Positions 48,987-59,453 of a stretch of DNA of 64,000 nt are shown here, in pieces (within the stretch, counting starts at the first letter, position 1; each line of letters begins with the position of its first letter). Both the position numbers and the translations under genes were made by a program. Below the pieces are notes generated by a model. It made no database searches and was not told the origin of the DNA. It saw nothing but the letters and a program-made list of their open reading frames with translations. The DNA is from Lachancea thermotolerans CBS 6340 (lineage: Eukaryota; Ascomycota; Saccharomycetes; Saccharomycetales; Saccharomycetaceae): NCBI RefSeq assembly GCF_000142805.1, contig NC_013083.1, forward strand, positions 620,001 to 684,000, given 5' to 3'.

Positions 48987-51900
48987 GTTCCTTTGCGCCT
49001 AGGAACCTTGTATGAAACTGGTGTTAAAGTTCAAAGGCTCACACTTATTATAACCCTGTTTTCGCGATGGAAGCAGCGCGTTTTCGTCCAGTGAGACATT
49101 GCGATAAGTACTTGAGAACAGAGCGGAGTTTTATCAGCGTCAAAGTCACAGTCGTATGCCCGCTAGCTGGTGGTACGTCCGTTAGCTGAGGATCTTCTTC
49201 ATAAGTAGTAATGAATCCAGCACCAAGCGTAAGGTTTGAATCTGGGCTCTCAATGACTTATTATTTGAGCACTGGCGGCTCTTGGACCTCCATGATAGCA
49301 GGATGCGAAGAGCGTCTCATCAAGCGCGTGCACGCAACCCCATTTCGCTATATCCCCTGTATCAATAATCGTGTCCGAAATATGAGGGCAGTAACCTGCG
49401 AGCATTTCGCGAAAAGTTAATCACTTTTGAAATTTGTTTGCCAATAAGCAGCCGAAACACTTGCGTGAGAAAACGCAGGCGACTTTGCAATCCTAGAGTG
49501 ACCCAGTTTTGTGACTACTTGAACAAGCAATTCTTCACACTTGGTTTTTGGTGTGGAAGGCACGCGCACTCTCTTCAGGTCTTAAGATATTCTGGCGAGG
49601 CTTCTCATAGAATTCCATCTAGTTTCGCGTCTCATTATGGAGCAGAGGCTCGCAAACGGCTCTGTTTAATTTTCTATTTGACATAAAATTCGAAAGGACC
49701 CAGATGCGCAGCTCCATCCAGTTGGTGCATTGTCTGTTACGCGGTATTCTCAGAAATTCATTTTATCTTCGGGCTATTCGTCAACTGGTCCGCTCTATAT
49801 ATATTAGCCAGGAAATTTGCAAGAAGATGCAAAGTGGGCTCTATAGCGCATTAGTTAGTCATACTTTTGCAAGTAGCTTTGATGATACCGCAAAAATCCT
49901 AAATGCATTCCCAAGCTTCTCAAGTTCGAGGTAGGGCTTCGACCAGAATGCTTACGATTGCTCCGGAGCTGATTTTCGAGGTACTGGAATCATCATAATG
50001 GAAAATTGGAAGGTTGAAATCGCGAGCCCAGGAATTTCCAACTAGTTCGAGCATCTGTCTGTTTTTGCTATTGTTTCTGTTCGCCCGTCTTCTGATTTCG
50101 CGTACAAAAAACTAGTTTGTTCTTTGGGTTGTAAGACCCACCTTTCCGACTCTTTCATATTCCAGGAACACGGCGCGTTTAGCTGTCACTCCTAAAGCGT
50201 AAGGGATAGACCCCAAGACTACGCCTAAATGTCATTACTTCTGATTAATGTGTCAATTCATTTTTTTTACAGAATCAAAAAATAGCCGCCAAAATGTTTG
50301 TATCATCATGTACGTAATACGCGAGAATCGTAGATGGCATTTGAAACTACTACTCTGTGTATTCGTGGATATTTTTATTACTCACCGATATTGGGGTGCT
50401 GGCTCGGATCTTTGTACGCTGAGCAACTGATGGCAGCTTGTCTCCCAGTTCTATTTAGGAAGGCTTTGTCTTCGGCTGGAGTCTTTTTCAAGCCTTTCTT
50501 TTGAGATATCACACAATAAAATTGAGAAACTATAGTTCAGCATTAGCTGACTGTGACGTTAGCAGAGTTTTTTATACCTTATCATTTGCTGATGTTCGAT
50601 ACTTTCTATAAAGTGAAAGAACTTGTTTTCGATAGCCTAAATGGAATTTTTATAAATAGCATGTATATGCAGCTTGCTCAGATGCCGCGGATCCAAGGCT
50701 GTGATAAAGCGACGACAACGTATCACAGAGGGGTTGAGCCAAATTTTTGTTGGCGCAAGGACATTATACGCCCAATGAAGTAACATCCACACTATACGAA
50801 TCGTGATTTCGAATAAAATATGAACTTCGAATTTTTGAAAGGGATCTGAGTTGCACGAAAGCTATAGGGCGGCTCAGGTCCTCTCCAAAGAAAAACCCAA
50901 CCAGTGGCTGGTACCCACTTTCAAAGGAGGTCTTGAATTAAGGCTGGCTGCTGACAGATAAAGGGCTCAATTTTGACCCAATCGCGCAAAAACTCTCTTC
51001 AAAAAACAAGACCAATGCCTCCTCACAACTCGATTTTGAAGTGCCAATGGCTTTTTCTGTTAAGATCGCAACCACGCAATTTTCGCTCAGAAGTTATGAT
51101 GTCAACAGGCCTGCCAGATTTTTCCAAGACTATCCGTTGCAAACTAAGGACATATTCATTTAATGCAGCCCCAAGGTTACGGAATTAGTCCTTCGGTTCT
51201 TTTTGAAGAGTTAAGCTTTCCTTTAAGGTGTTGCCATTTCCTCAATAATGGGAGTTTGCGTTGGCCCTAATTTCAGCCTTATTTGCATAAGCAAACGAGG
51301 TTGTGAAGAGCTTTGGGAGGAACGCAGCAAAGCTGTGACTAGTGGTGAACAGCTCGTTTGGAAAAACAGTACCCCACATTATTTCGAGGAGATAGCGCGA
51401 GGCTCATGCGGTGCTTAAAAATCAGCTTAGGCAGGTGACCTCAGACATATGATACAGGCCTAAGCAACGCGGAACTTGCATAACCTAAAGCGATCAAGTG
51501 TGTATTTATTGGCGGTTATTTCCCAATTGTTTTCAATGCTATCTATCAAAACTCTTCGACCGCTAACTTGAAAACGCTTTTTAGGGAAATAAGGTTGAGG
51601 CCACGCAAGCATATGCGAAACACTGCTGCAATGTTTATGAGATATACAGCACGACTGGGGCCATACTATCTTCAGCCAGAGCGTTATCAAATAATGTTTG
51701 GCCTCTGCGGTTCCCGCTCGGGACGGCAACTTGATCTACCCATCTCCTGTTTCATCTCTCTACTCAAAGTTAGAAGCTTATACGCACGCCATTGGGAAGC
51801 GAGCCAAACTGTTTTCGAACGAATGCGTTTCTTCTGGCACGGCAAACCGTTGTCAAAGGCATCGCGCGCGGATTCAAGGTTCTTCGTCTACTTTTAGTTT

Positions 51901-52011
51901 TTGGAGTTTACGCTGTTGGCGTATCATTATATACCAAATTATTCAATATCTTAAAAGTTTTCTCAACTTAACTGTAATAGAGGCCGAATATTAAGAGTTC
52001 AAACGGCTAAC
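48987..52011. other. 3.0-kb gap YVC1 / NST1 without a recognised gene
   Basis: The longest gene-free stretch of the window. All open frames here are under 115 codons, mostly lack support, and resemble nothing known to me. I searched by eye for tRNA boxes, splice signals, U1, U2, U4, U5, U6, SRP, RNase P and RNase MRP signatures, and centromere elements, and found none. A region at 50870-50935 can fold (ACCAG/CTGGT five-pair stem inside a weaker outer stem). A small stem TGGGT/ACCCA is at 50125-50140. The right end must contain the NST1 promoter. In S. cerevisiae YNL092W lies between the Rab gene (YNL093W) and NST1 (YNL091W), so a lost gene is possible. Confidence 0.6.
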
Positions 52012-55000
52012 ATGGGGAAGAAACGGCAAGGCAAGAAGATAAGTGAGCCCTTGAATGAAAACCCAACTGTAGTTAGTGGAAGCGACGTTCATTTTGACTT
52101 TAGTGAGGAGAACATGAGCGCTTCTACAAAGAAGAAAATGAAGAACAAGAAGAAAAATACGGCGAAGGTTGCGGAGGCTGAAATTTACGATAGCGAGGCA
52201 GAATACCCTAGCTCCCGGGTAATCAAGCGCGCTCCGAATGGAGACGTTATCGTTGAGACTTTGGCAGAGGAGGAAAAGCCTAAGCCGAATCCTGATCTTG
52301 GAAGGTCGATTCCAACGAAACTGGACTCCCATTGGGAGTCGCTCAGCAGCGAGGAGAAGAAGCGGATTCTGCGCATTGAGAAAAACGAGGTATTCGAAGT
52401 GATCAAGAACTATCAGTCAAATAACAACTGTAACTGCTCCGTTTGCGGACGCCGCAACGTGGCTATGGAGCAGGAGCTGGAACAAATTTACAATCGCCTT
52501 TATGATAGTGCGAAACAAACCAATTCAGATACAGATTTCGTGCTTTTCCATTTGAATATGATTAAAGAGCTTCAGCGCGCGAATGCAACCGCTAACGCCG
52601 TTCCCAGCGTTGAAAGGGTAAATGCGCCTTCGCAGGAGCCCACCTCACCACAATACCTCGAGGACATGCGGGATGAAGCTGTCAAGTACTGCTTGTCGAA
52701 CAAGGCTGTTGAGTCTTTGAAAGAGGAGGTTTTACAGTTCAAGCACAACAAACAGCGACAGCAGCAGTTACAACAGCAGCAGTTACAACAGCAACAACAG
52801 CAACAGCATCAACCGCAGCTTAGACTTCAAGATGAAGCCAATCGCATTACAGAACAGCGGTTTGAGCCATTAGTTTCTCAGCAAACCCCGCATGATCTCC
52901 AACCAACTAGAAATGATGAGCAATTGAATCATTACTCGCTGCATGAGGAAGATACCAAGTTACAACAAGAACTTATACATGATGAGCATAAGAATCTGAG
53001 TTCCACGGAGCACCATGACAATGAGTTCCTTGATCTTCCAAATGCTGCTGGCACAGACAACAAGAAACATGTGGAACCAATGTTTACAGGAGAAGCTGTG
53101 GCATCGCTGCCGACGGGACCGCTGCAGTCTCAAGACATGGCCTCAAACGACGATGTCAAGAATAGGTACATGGACTTTGCGAAGGCATTTGTATCATCCC
53201 ATCCAAAAATCGCGCATGAGTACGTTAGTCGAATGATGATGTACCCTGACATGCGAGCTCTCACAGAGGATCTCATGTACAATAATGGACAAAGCTTCAT
53301 AAAGGCAATGGAAGATTATGTTGTTCAAAAGGACAAATCCCCTGAACAATCCCAAGAAAATAACCATATTGGGTCTCTCTTCGAGGAAGGGGCCCCATTA
53401 ACTCCTGATCAGTATGCTAACATACAGCGGCACATTGCTCAGGGCATGACAGATCGCATGAATTTCGAAAAGGGTGATTTCAAAGGAGCTTTGGAAGGTG
53501 AGGGGAAAGGCCTGTTGGAACAGTTTCTTGCGGGCGAAGACCCTATCAGCATGCTCCTGAAATCATTCACAAAACAAAACGGTGTTTCAGGAGACCAATT
53601 GATAGCCAATCAAAATATTCAGGAGGAGATTGATTATGATGATGAGGACGAATATGACGAAGAAGAGTACTCTGATTATGAGGACGAGGAGGAATCTGAG
53701 TATGAAGACGACGTGTATGAGGAGGAAAACAACAATGGACAATACCACCACCACCAATACCACCACCACCACTCACATACACACCATCATGAGGAGGAGC
53801 TAGAACTTGAAGAGGAGGAGGTCAGCACCGCCGGAAATGAAGAAGAATATGACAGCGGGATAGATGAACAGGAACGCCTGGAAGAGGGGAGGAGATTGAT
53901 TCAAATTGCTATAACAAAGCTGCTACAAAAAAAGCTTGTTGATTCTTACCACGAAAAGCAGGCTGAAAACAACAGACTAAGGCTTCTTCAAGAGCTTGAG
54001 GCCGAAGAACAAAAAAAGCGTGAAAAAGAGGAGAAAAAACAACGCAAGAGAGAGAAGGAGAAAGAGAAGAAGCGCGCTCAGCAACAAGCTAAAGAGCAAG
54101 AGAGGCGCAAAAAAGAGGAAGAGGATGCAAGGCTCAAGAAAGAAGCTGAAGAGCGTGAAATGCAAAGAAGGGAAGCTCAACGGCAAAGAGTTGAGGAAGC
54201 TAAGCGGAAGAAAGACGAGGAGAGACGAAAGAAATTAGAAGAGCAGAGGCGTAAAGAAGAGGAGCAGCAGAAACAGAAGAAGTTGAAAGAAGAGCAAAAG
54301 CGTAAGCGTGAAGAAGAAAAGCGCCTAAAGGATGAGGCTAAGAAACTAAAAGAAGAGGGAGCAAAGAGGCAAAAGGAGGAGGACGCTAAGAGACAAAAGG
54401 AGGAGGAATTGAAGAAACAAAAGGAAGCGAAGAAGCTCGATCAGGAACGAAAGAGGCAACAGCAAGAAGAAAGCAAGACACAATATCAGGCCCAGCAGAA
54501 ACATATGGCGGAAAGTAATTTTAATCGACGCCAAAGTACGCCCCCTGAGGCAGTTCCTTATGGAGTTCCTAATGCGCCTTTCAATGATGAAAACCATAAC
54601 GACTTGTTTCACATGATCAATGAGGCAGCTTCAAAGTCTCTCTCATCTTCTTCTTCCCACCTGCAAACGCTGCTTCAGCCACAATTATCCCAGCCGGACC
54701 TCCAGCACCCCCATACAGGTGTCGCCTTGAGCGGAGCGCCTCAATCCAACTGGCAAACCTCCGGAAATTATGCGCCACCATATGAGCCTTTGGCTAGTAA
54801 TGTTAAAGGCCTGGATAACTCTTGGAGTAGCAGAGGTGGGATCTTCCAGACCTCCCCAAGTGTTACTCAACCCCACCTAAGCGCCCAGCAAAGCTCTTCA
54901 GCTCAGCCTTCCTTACCACAGTTTGCTCAATTTGGTAACACGGCTAGCGAGCGCAAGAAGTCTTTCAACGACGAGCTCAGCGACCTTACGAATTTCCTAT

Positions 55001-55770
55001 CTTCAACTTCTTTGAGCGGAAACCCGGGTAGCTCTACCGGAGCCCCTGGTTACAACATTCCAGACACTCTATGGTCTTCGGTAGACCAAACAACGCACCC
55101 TGCTAATGCTCCCTTCAGTGGTACGACATCATCTGTTCCACCTTTGAGCATTGGTTCTACCGCTCACCGAAAGTCAATATGGGAGAACGAAGCCCCACTG
55201 AACCCCACCAACGCCAGCCCTGGTTTGAGGAACCTATCAACGAATATTTGGGGTGACATTCAGTCTAACCCAAACCAGGTTCCTTCTGAGTCTTTAACTG
55301 ACGTCGTTGTGAAATCCTACGCTCTTTTGAGCCGCGAGTTCAGTACAGACTACGTGGACGTCGAGAAATTATATCACACAGTGTTCTCTCTGATGAAAGA
55401 TAGCTCAAATCTGGCGTATTCAAATTTCCTAGGTCATATCTTGACGATGAGAGCAACCCACAACTGCGACGTGGTTTCTAACCAAAGCGGCGCGATCACT
55501 CACGTAAAGATTCCTTATGCTTACTTGCAATCTCAGCAGCCTCAACCGGGCTTCTTGCCCAGCTCTGAGCTTCCTCGCAATCAAAGTTCCTACAAAGGTG
55601 GTGACTTTTCTAATGTTTTGTTTGATGAGCTATACAATGGCGCTTCAGGCACCATGCCTCCAGTCCAAAGACCATTGCCCAATTCCACACCTGTCACTCA
55701 AGGTGGCTCCAATCAATTTAGCTATAGCCAGCCCTTCAGTCAATCAGGCACTAACAACATCTGGGGCTGA
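52012..55770 (+). CDS. NST1: Nst1, stress response protein with long charged coiled coil
   Basis: 1252 residues, against 1240 in S. cerevisiae. The N-terminal region carries the conserved stretch SHWESLSSEEKKRILRIEKNE and a CNCSVCGR cysteine cluster (about 140-150), specific to Nst1. A Gln-rich tract (about 245-270) follows. Residues about 538-575 are almost wholly Asp, Glu and Tyr, and about 577-593 are His-rich. Residues about 660-830 form a very long Lys/Glu/Arg coiled coil. The C-terminal part is Ser/Pro/Asn-rich and ends in NIWG. In S. cerevisiae it affects salt tolerance through Msl1 and associates with processing bodies. The first ATG is used; the gene corresponds to YNL091W. Confidence 0.92.
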   Translation: MGKKRQGKKISEPLNENPTVVSGSDVHFDFSEENMSASTKKKMKNKKKNTAKVAEAEIYDSEAEYPSSRVIKRAPNGDVIVETLAEEEKPKPNPDLGRSIPTKLDSHWESLSSEEKKRILRIEKNEVFEVIKNYQSNNNCNCSVCGRRNVAMEQELEQIYNRLYDSAKQTNSDTDFVLFHLNMIKELQRANATANAVPSVERVNAPSQEPTSPQYLEDMRDEAVKYCLSNKAVESLKEEVLQFKHNKQRQQQLQQQQLQQQQQQQHQPQLRLQDEANRITEQRFEPLVSQQTPHDLQPTRNDEQLNHYSLHEEDTKLQQELIHDEHKNLSSTEHHDNEFLDLPNAAGTDNKKHVEPMFTGEAVASLPTGPLQSQDMASNDDVKNRYMDFAKAFVSSHPKIAHEYVSRMMMYPDMRALTEDLMYNNGQSFIKAMEDYVVQKDKSPEQSQENNHIGSLFEEGAPLTPDQYANIQRHIAQGMTDRMNFEKGDFKGALEGEGKGLLEQFLAGEDPISMLLKSFTKQNGVSGDQLIANQNIQEEIDYDDEDEYDEEEYSDYEDEEESEYEDDVYEEENNNGQYHHHQYHHHHSHTHHHEEELELEEEEVSTAGNEEEYDSGIDEQERLEEGRRLIQIAITKLLQKKLVDSYHEKQAENNRLRLLQELEAEEQKKREKEEKKQRKREKEKEKKRAQQQAKEQERRKKEEEDARLKKEAEEREMQRREAQRQRVEEAKRKKDEERRKKLEEQRRKEEEQQKQKKLKEEQKRKREEEKRLKDEAKKLKEEGAKRQKEEDAKRQKEEELKKQKEAKKLDQERKRQQQEESKTQYQAQQKHMAESNFNRRQSTPPEAVPYGVPNAPFNDENHNDLFHMINEAASKSLSSSSSHLQTLLQPQLSQPDLQHPHTGVALSGAPQSNWQTSGNYAPPYEPLASNVKGLDNSWSSRGGIFQTSPSVTQPHLSAQQSSSAQPSLPQFAQFGNTASERKKSFNDELSDLTNFLSSTSLSGNPGSSTGAPGYNIPDTLWSSVDQTTHPANAPFSGTTSSVPPLSIGSTAHRKSIWENEAPLNPTNASPGLRNLSTNIWGDIQSNPNQVPSESLTDVVVKSYALLSREFSTDYVDVEKLYHTVFSLMKDSSNLAYSNFLGHILTMRATHNCDVVSNQSGAITHVKIPYAYLQSQQPQPGFLPSSELPRNQSSYKGGDFSNVLFDELYNGASGTMPPVQRPLPNSTPVTQGGSNQFSYSQPFSQSGTNNIWG

Positions 55771-56641
55771 CCTAATCGAACCTAAATAGAGCTAATTACG
55801 AATTACAAAAGGCTGCGCAAAACAGCCTACTTTCATTGATGTCAACATTTTGTTTTTAACCCGGCGCGACGTGCATGTTGGCTCTCACTACGGGCAGCGC
55901 CTCAACGAAGCTAGCAGCGCTCTGGGTCTCGAATTTATGATGTACTCGTGATCCATAGGTAGGCTGCGCATTGATGGAGTCTCGCCCGGGAGTATAATCT
56001 AAGATTAGAGTAATATTTGCCACTGCTTGGCTTACGGCTTTAAGCATTCAATTCCCAAAGACCCCCGGCCGCGGCCTCTACAGCGGTCGCATTGGCTAAT
56101 CATAGTGTCCGTTACGTTAAGTAATTATGCTCTCTGTATTTTTATGGCTACATATTTCAGACTTGTCGCTCCCTTTATCGCTCGCACCCCAATCTTTCCC
56201 GCACACATGTTTTATATTGAGGAACGCATTCGTGCTACAGCCATAAAAACTCCAAAAACTTGTCCAGAAGAAAGCTGTTTTCTGCGTTAGTCACCATTGT
56301 GATTTCTGGACTACCTTAATAATGTCTCTTGCTTCGTTTTTGGGGTTAAGCCGCCAAAATCTTAACCTTGCATGCAGGTGAGCCCTTCATGAAGTACGAT
56401 TACACTTGGACTTGCTAGTTTTGTTCACTTGGGCGATACGGGCTTTGAACAAAGTAGGGCTGTTACCACCTCACAAATCGCTTGCAAACTCGATAGTAAG
56501 AACGCAGCATCAAGTTTCCTCAATAACAGGTTGACACTAGAACCTTGAAGTCATGCAGAGTTACTAGCAAGGCCGCCAAAGCGTTAAGTATCATGGTAAG
56601 CTGGTATTGAAATCTACTTTTCGGCTACTTCTTTCAATAAT
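55771..56641. other. intergenic region NST1 / tRNA-Trp
   Basis: About 870 bases between the NST1 stop and the tRNA. The frame at 56027-56290 begins with TTG and resembles nothing known. I see no RNA gene, long repeat or promoter motif that I can name. The 50 bases directly before the tRNA hold no recognisable insertion. Confidence 0.5.
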
Positions 56642-56743
56642 GAAGCGGTGGCTCAATGGTAGAGCTTTCGACTCCAGTTAAATCCTGGTTATGAAGGAAA
56701 AATTGCAATCGAAGGGTTGCAGGTTCAATTCCTGTCCGTTTCA
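56642..56743 (+). tRNA. tRNA-Trp (anticodon CCA) with intron
   Basis: Acceptor arms GAAGCGG and CCGTTTC pair (two G-T) with discriminator A. The A box lies in GTGGCTCAATGG and the B box in GGTTCAATTCC. The anticodon CCA is at 56674-56676. An intron of about 30 bases (56678-56707) sits one base after the anticodon, as in S. cerevisiae tRNA-Trp, and can pair with the anticodon (TGG at 56686-56688). A T run at 56744-56748, followed by a longer one, is the terminator. It is the only tRNA-Trp seen in the window. Confidence 0.97.
56678..56707 (+). other. intron of tRNA-Trp
   Basis: Begins TTAAATCC and ends ATTGCA; removal joins base 37 to ATCGAAGG, restoring the anticodon stem TTCGA with TCGAA. 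The bases CCTGG inside can base-pair with the anticodon, as the splicing endonuclease needs. The exact borders follow the usual position after base 37. Confidence 0.85.
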
Positions 56744-58357
56744 TTTTTGCAATTTTTTAATGACTTCTCACAGATGGAGTCATTATTTACGTTTCAACAG
56801 TTGATGCCACAGCAGTGGCTCACTGATCTCTAGTTGGTTACGGGTCTTCATTTCGTATAGCGGGCTAGAATCGACTTTGGGCGGCTAAAGTTGTTATGTT
56901 AACTCAAGAGCTGAGGAGGTTTTCTAGAGACCCGACAGCTACTAAGCTACGCGAAGCTGGAGGCTATCGCCTTCGATGTTATCCGCCTTGCTGGCTTTCG
57001 AGCTTTGCGCAGTCGATTCTACAAAACGGCGTGCCAACATTCAGCACATTCAAGGGGTTCTTAGGTAACGCTCAATGGTATTTTGGTACGTACATCAATA
57101 AATGAGCCCAATTTGGCGGACTTCCAGGCTGTTGTTGGAAATAAGCAAAAAGCAGTCGTTGAGTACTTGGTCCCTAGGTGTTTCATAATTGAAGAATTGG
57201 AACAGTAGATATGGGCGCTTAGCCCTAATATATATACACTAGCGTATACTCCGAGGTCTTATGACGATGAAGTTGTTTTCATTCGGTGTGTCACAAGTAC
57301 AGTTGGGTGGCTGTTTTCATGATGTGGAAGACGATAATATTAAAAATGGACATTGAGTCAAAAACATTAAAGATTAGTTTAAACGTCATGTTTGATAGAA
57401 AAGGCAGAAACACGCAGAGTTTTTGCCTTTAGAGGGTCACAACTTTTGATAGAAGTTCCCCGCCCATCCTGGTTTCCCTCCGGTGCATCAAAACGATTTC
57501 CTATAGCCAGCCCAAAAGCTCGGAGTGCGCTTTTGGATCGAAAATACATACTCATTTTAGCAGGGTTTTTCGCATGATGTCAAAATAGAGCCAGCGAGAA
57601 ACTCGAATGCTTAGAGAGTCTACAGCGCGCCAGGCAGTCAATGTGACATAGAAAAGCTACCGAGTCCAATAAAAAATCCAATCCTGCACGCGCGGGAAGC
57701 GGAGCCCGAACTTTTGAGGTGTTGAAACTTTGCTTTCCTTTTTTGATAAAAAAGATAGTACTTCTAAGGTTAATTAATGGGGCGCCGGTTGTACGGCCAT
57801 TTCAAACCCATGTCTTTCACAGTTACGTCACCATAAAAGCCAAGAGTGTGGGAGATCAAATCGCAGAACTACAACACGAATTTTATTTCTCCTAATGCCA
57901 CTTAAACCTCTGAGACCTCCATGGATTGTAAACACACGTTAAACTATTTCATAGTGCACTAGGACACACCACGGGGCGGCTGAGCGGTCACGGACGGGCG
58001 CTCAAAAAAATCTCAGATTTTTGAACCAATTGAGGCTAGAACTCCACGAACATTTAGGAGGTGCTTTCAGGATCATTTATATAGTACCAGAAATATTGTC
58101 TCCTCTTCGAAAGGCTATAAGGAGCACCACAGTAGGGCGGCAGCAGCGTCACGGACTCTACTCTATGTTGTTCGTGGTTAATGCTATTTTTAGGAAACTA
58201 CGTTTAAGGGCCTTTTCCTTCAATATATGCCGTAAGAGGTCAAAGCTGGGTAAACGGTTCTCACCTTGAAACTAATACTATACTCATTTACAAGTGAAAG
58301 GTCCGCATAAGGCACCCCTGCAGCTGAGAATCGAGACAGGTCACATATACTCACGTA
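56744..58357. other. intergenic region tRNA-Trp / RHO2
   Basis: About 1.6 kb without a supported gene. The ATG frame at 56896-57105 (69 codons) resembles nothing known. A 10-bp inverted repeat (TCAAAAA..TCT and AGATTTTTGA) lies at 58002-58024. A perfect GGGC/GCCC stem is near 57206-57219. The TATATATA stretch near 57226 might be a promoter element. Nothing was recognised as an RNA gene. Confidence 0.5.
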
Positions 58358-58921
58358 ATGACAGAGAACGTGGTGAGAAGGAAACTAGTCATCATAGGCG
58401 ATGGTGCATGCGGCAAAACTTCTCTTCTATATGTTTTCGCTCTTGGAAAGTTTCCTAAAGAATACCATCCCACCGTATTTGAAAACTACGTCACGGACTG
58501 CCGAGTCGATGGAATAAAAGTGTCTTTGGCGTTATGGGATACTGCGGGCCAGGAAGAGTACGAGCGCCTACGGCCATTTTCCTACTCAAAGGCCAACGTA
58601 ATACTGATAGGTTTCGCGATAGATGATGCCGAATCGTTACTTAATGCACGCACAAAGTGGACTGAAGAAGCGTTACGTTACTGCCCTGAGGCTCCGATCG
58701 TCCTTGTGGGTCTCAAGCGGGACTTGAGAAAGAGCGAATCGTCGCACAAGTTCGTGACGAGAGAAGAGGCCGAGCAAGTGGCTCGCGCTATCGGAGCCAA
58801 GAAATACATGGAATGCAGTGCCCTCGATGGCAGCGGCGTCGATGACGTTTTTGAACTAGCAACTCGAACTAGCCTTTTAGTTAACAAGGAGCCGGGCCAA
58901 ACTTGCTGCCTAATTGCATGA
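58358..58921 (+). CDS. RHO2: Rho2, Rho-family GTPase of cell wall integrity and polarity
   Basis: 187 residues, against 192 in S. cerevisiae. G1 is GDGACGKT (14-21), the effector region YHPTVFENYV is at 36-45, and G3 is DTAGQEEY (61-68). The guanine-binding motif is GLKRDLR (KxxD-type, with L in place of N, as in Rho2) and SALDGSG is G5. It ends in the CaaX box CLIA (184-187) with a second cysteine before it, for prenylation and probably palmitoylation. Rho2 helps polarised growth and partly overlaps Rho1 and Rho4. It precedes TOP2, as YNL090W precedes YNL088W. The first ATG is used. Confidence 0.95.
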   Translation: MTENVVRRKLVIIGDGACGKTSLLYVFALGKFPKEYHPTVFENYVTDCRVDGIKVSLALWDTAGQEEYERLRPFSYSKANVILIGFAIDDAESLLNARTKWTEEALRYCPEAPIVLVGLKRDLRKSESSHKFVTREEAEQVARAIGAKKYMECSALDGSGVDDVFELATRTSLLVNKEPGQTCCLIA

Positions 58922-59453
58922 AGGCGGCATGCCTCTACACTACCATTTTGAGTCTACGAGAGCTTGACATTAACATAGCATGCCTTCCTTCGAATAATAA
59001 TAGTACTAATGAATGAACATATCCAGATCGCTTATAATTAGTTTTAAACCAAGCCGAGACCAACGGTCGAGTTATCAGCACTGATAATGACCAGGATCAA
59101 CGCGACGAAGCAGCGTTTCTATGGAACAGACACATTTAATTATTAAAAAAATTCGACCTCGGTGAGGATTGAACTCACGATCTTGCGATTAACAGTCGCA
59201 CGCCTTAACCAGCTTGGCCACGAAGTCTTGTATGATAACATTCCAGATATTGTAGACCTAATACTACTGACACATTTCACGCTGTCTCTCATATTAACTT
59301 GGTGCTTTGTTTACCACATGAAAGAAAAACACGAAACACACCGCAGAATGAATAACAATATAAACATTTGTCGAACAGACTTTTATTGCGCAGTCTTGTT
59401 ATCTAACAGCACATTCTGGCAGTGACTCCTCATTTTAGAAGTGTTGGGCTACT
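58922..59453. other. intergenic region RHO2 / TOP2 with tRNA-Asn
   Basis: About 530 bases. A tRNA-Asn gene on the minus strand occupies the middle, and its transcription runs towards RHO2. The 226 bases to its right must carry the TOP2 promoter. I see no clear MCB (ACGCGT) element, although TOP2 is cell-cycle regulated in S. cerevisiae. Confidence 0.6.
59154..59227 (-). tRNA. tRNA-Asn (anticodon GTT)
   Basis: A 74-nt cloverleaf on the minus strand without an intron. The acceptor arms are GACTTCG and CGAGGTC with discriminator G. The A box is TGGCCAAGCTGG, the anticodon loop CTGTTAA and the B box GTTCAATCC. It is close to S. cerevisiae tRNA-Asn as I remember it. On its own strand a run of seven T follows (complement of 59145-59151), the terminator. 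Confidence 0.97.

Noticed and set aside
51460-51994. Overlapping frames of 89-109 codons on both strands before NST1
   Set aside because: None shows a recognisable domain or codon bias, and they overlap one another. They probably reflect chance in a long gap.
57133-57145. TGTTGGAAATAAG, similar to the first bases of a Ty-type long terminal repeat
   Set aside because: No matching end, no flanking duplication and no further similarity were found. Thirteen bases are too few to call a relic.
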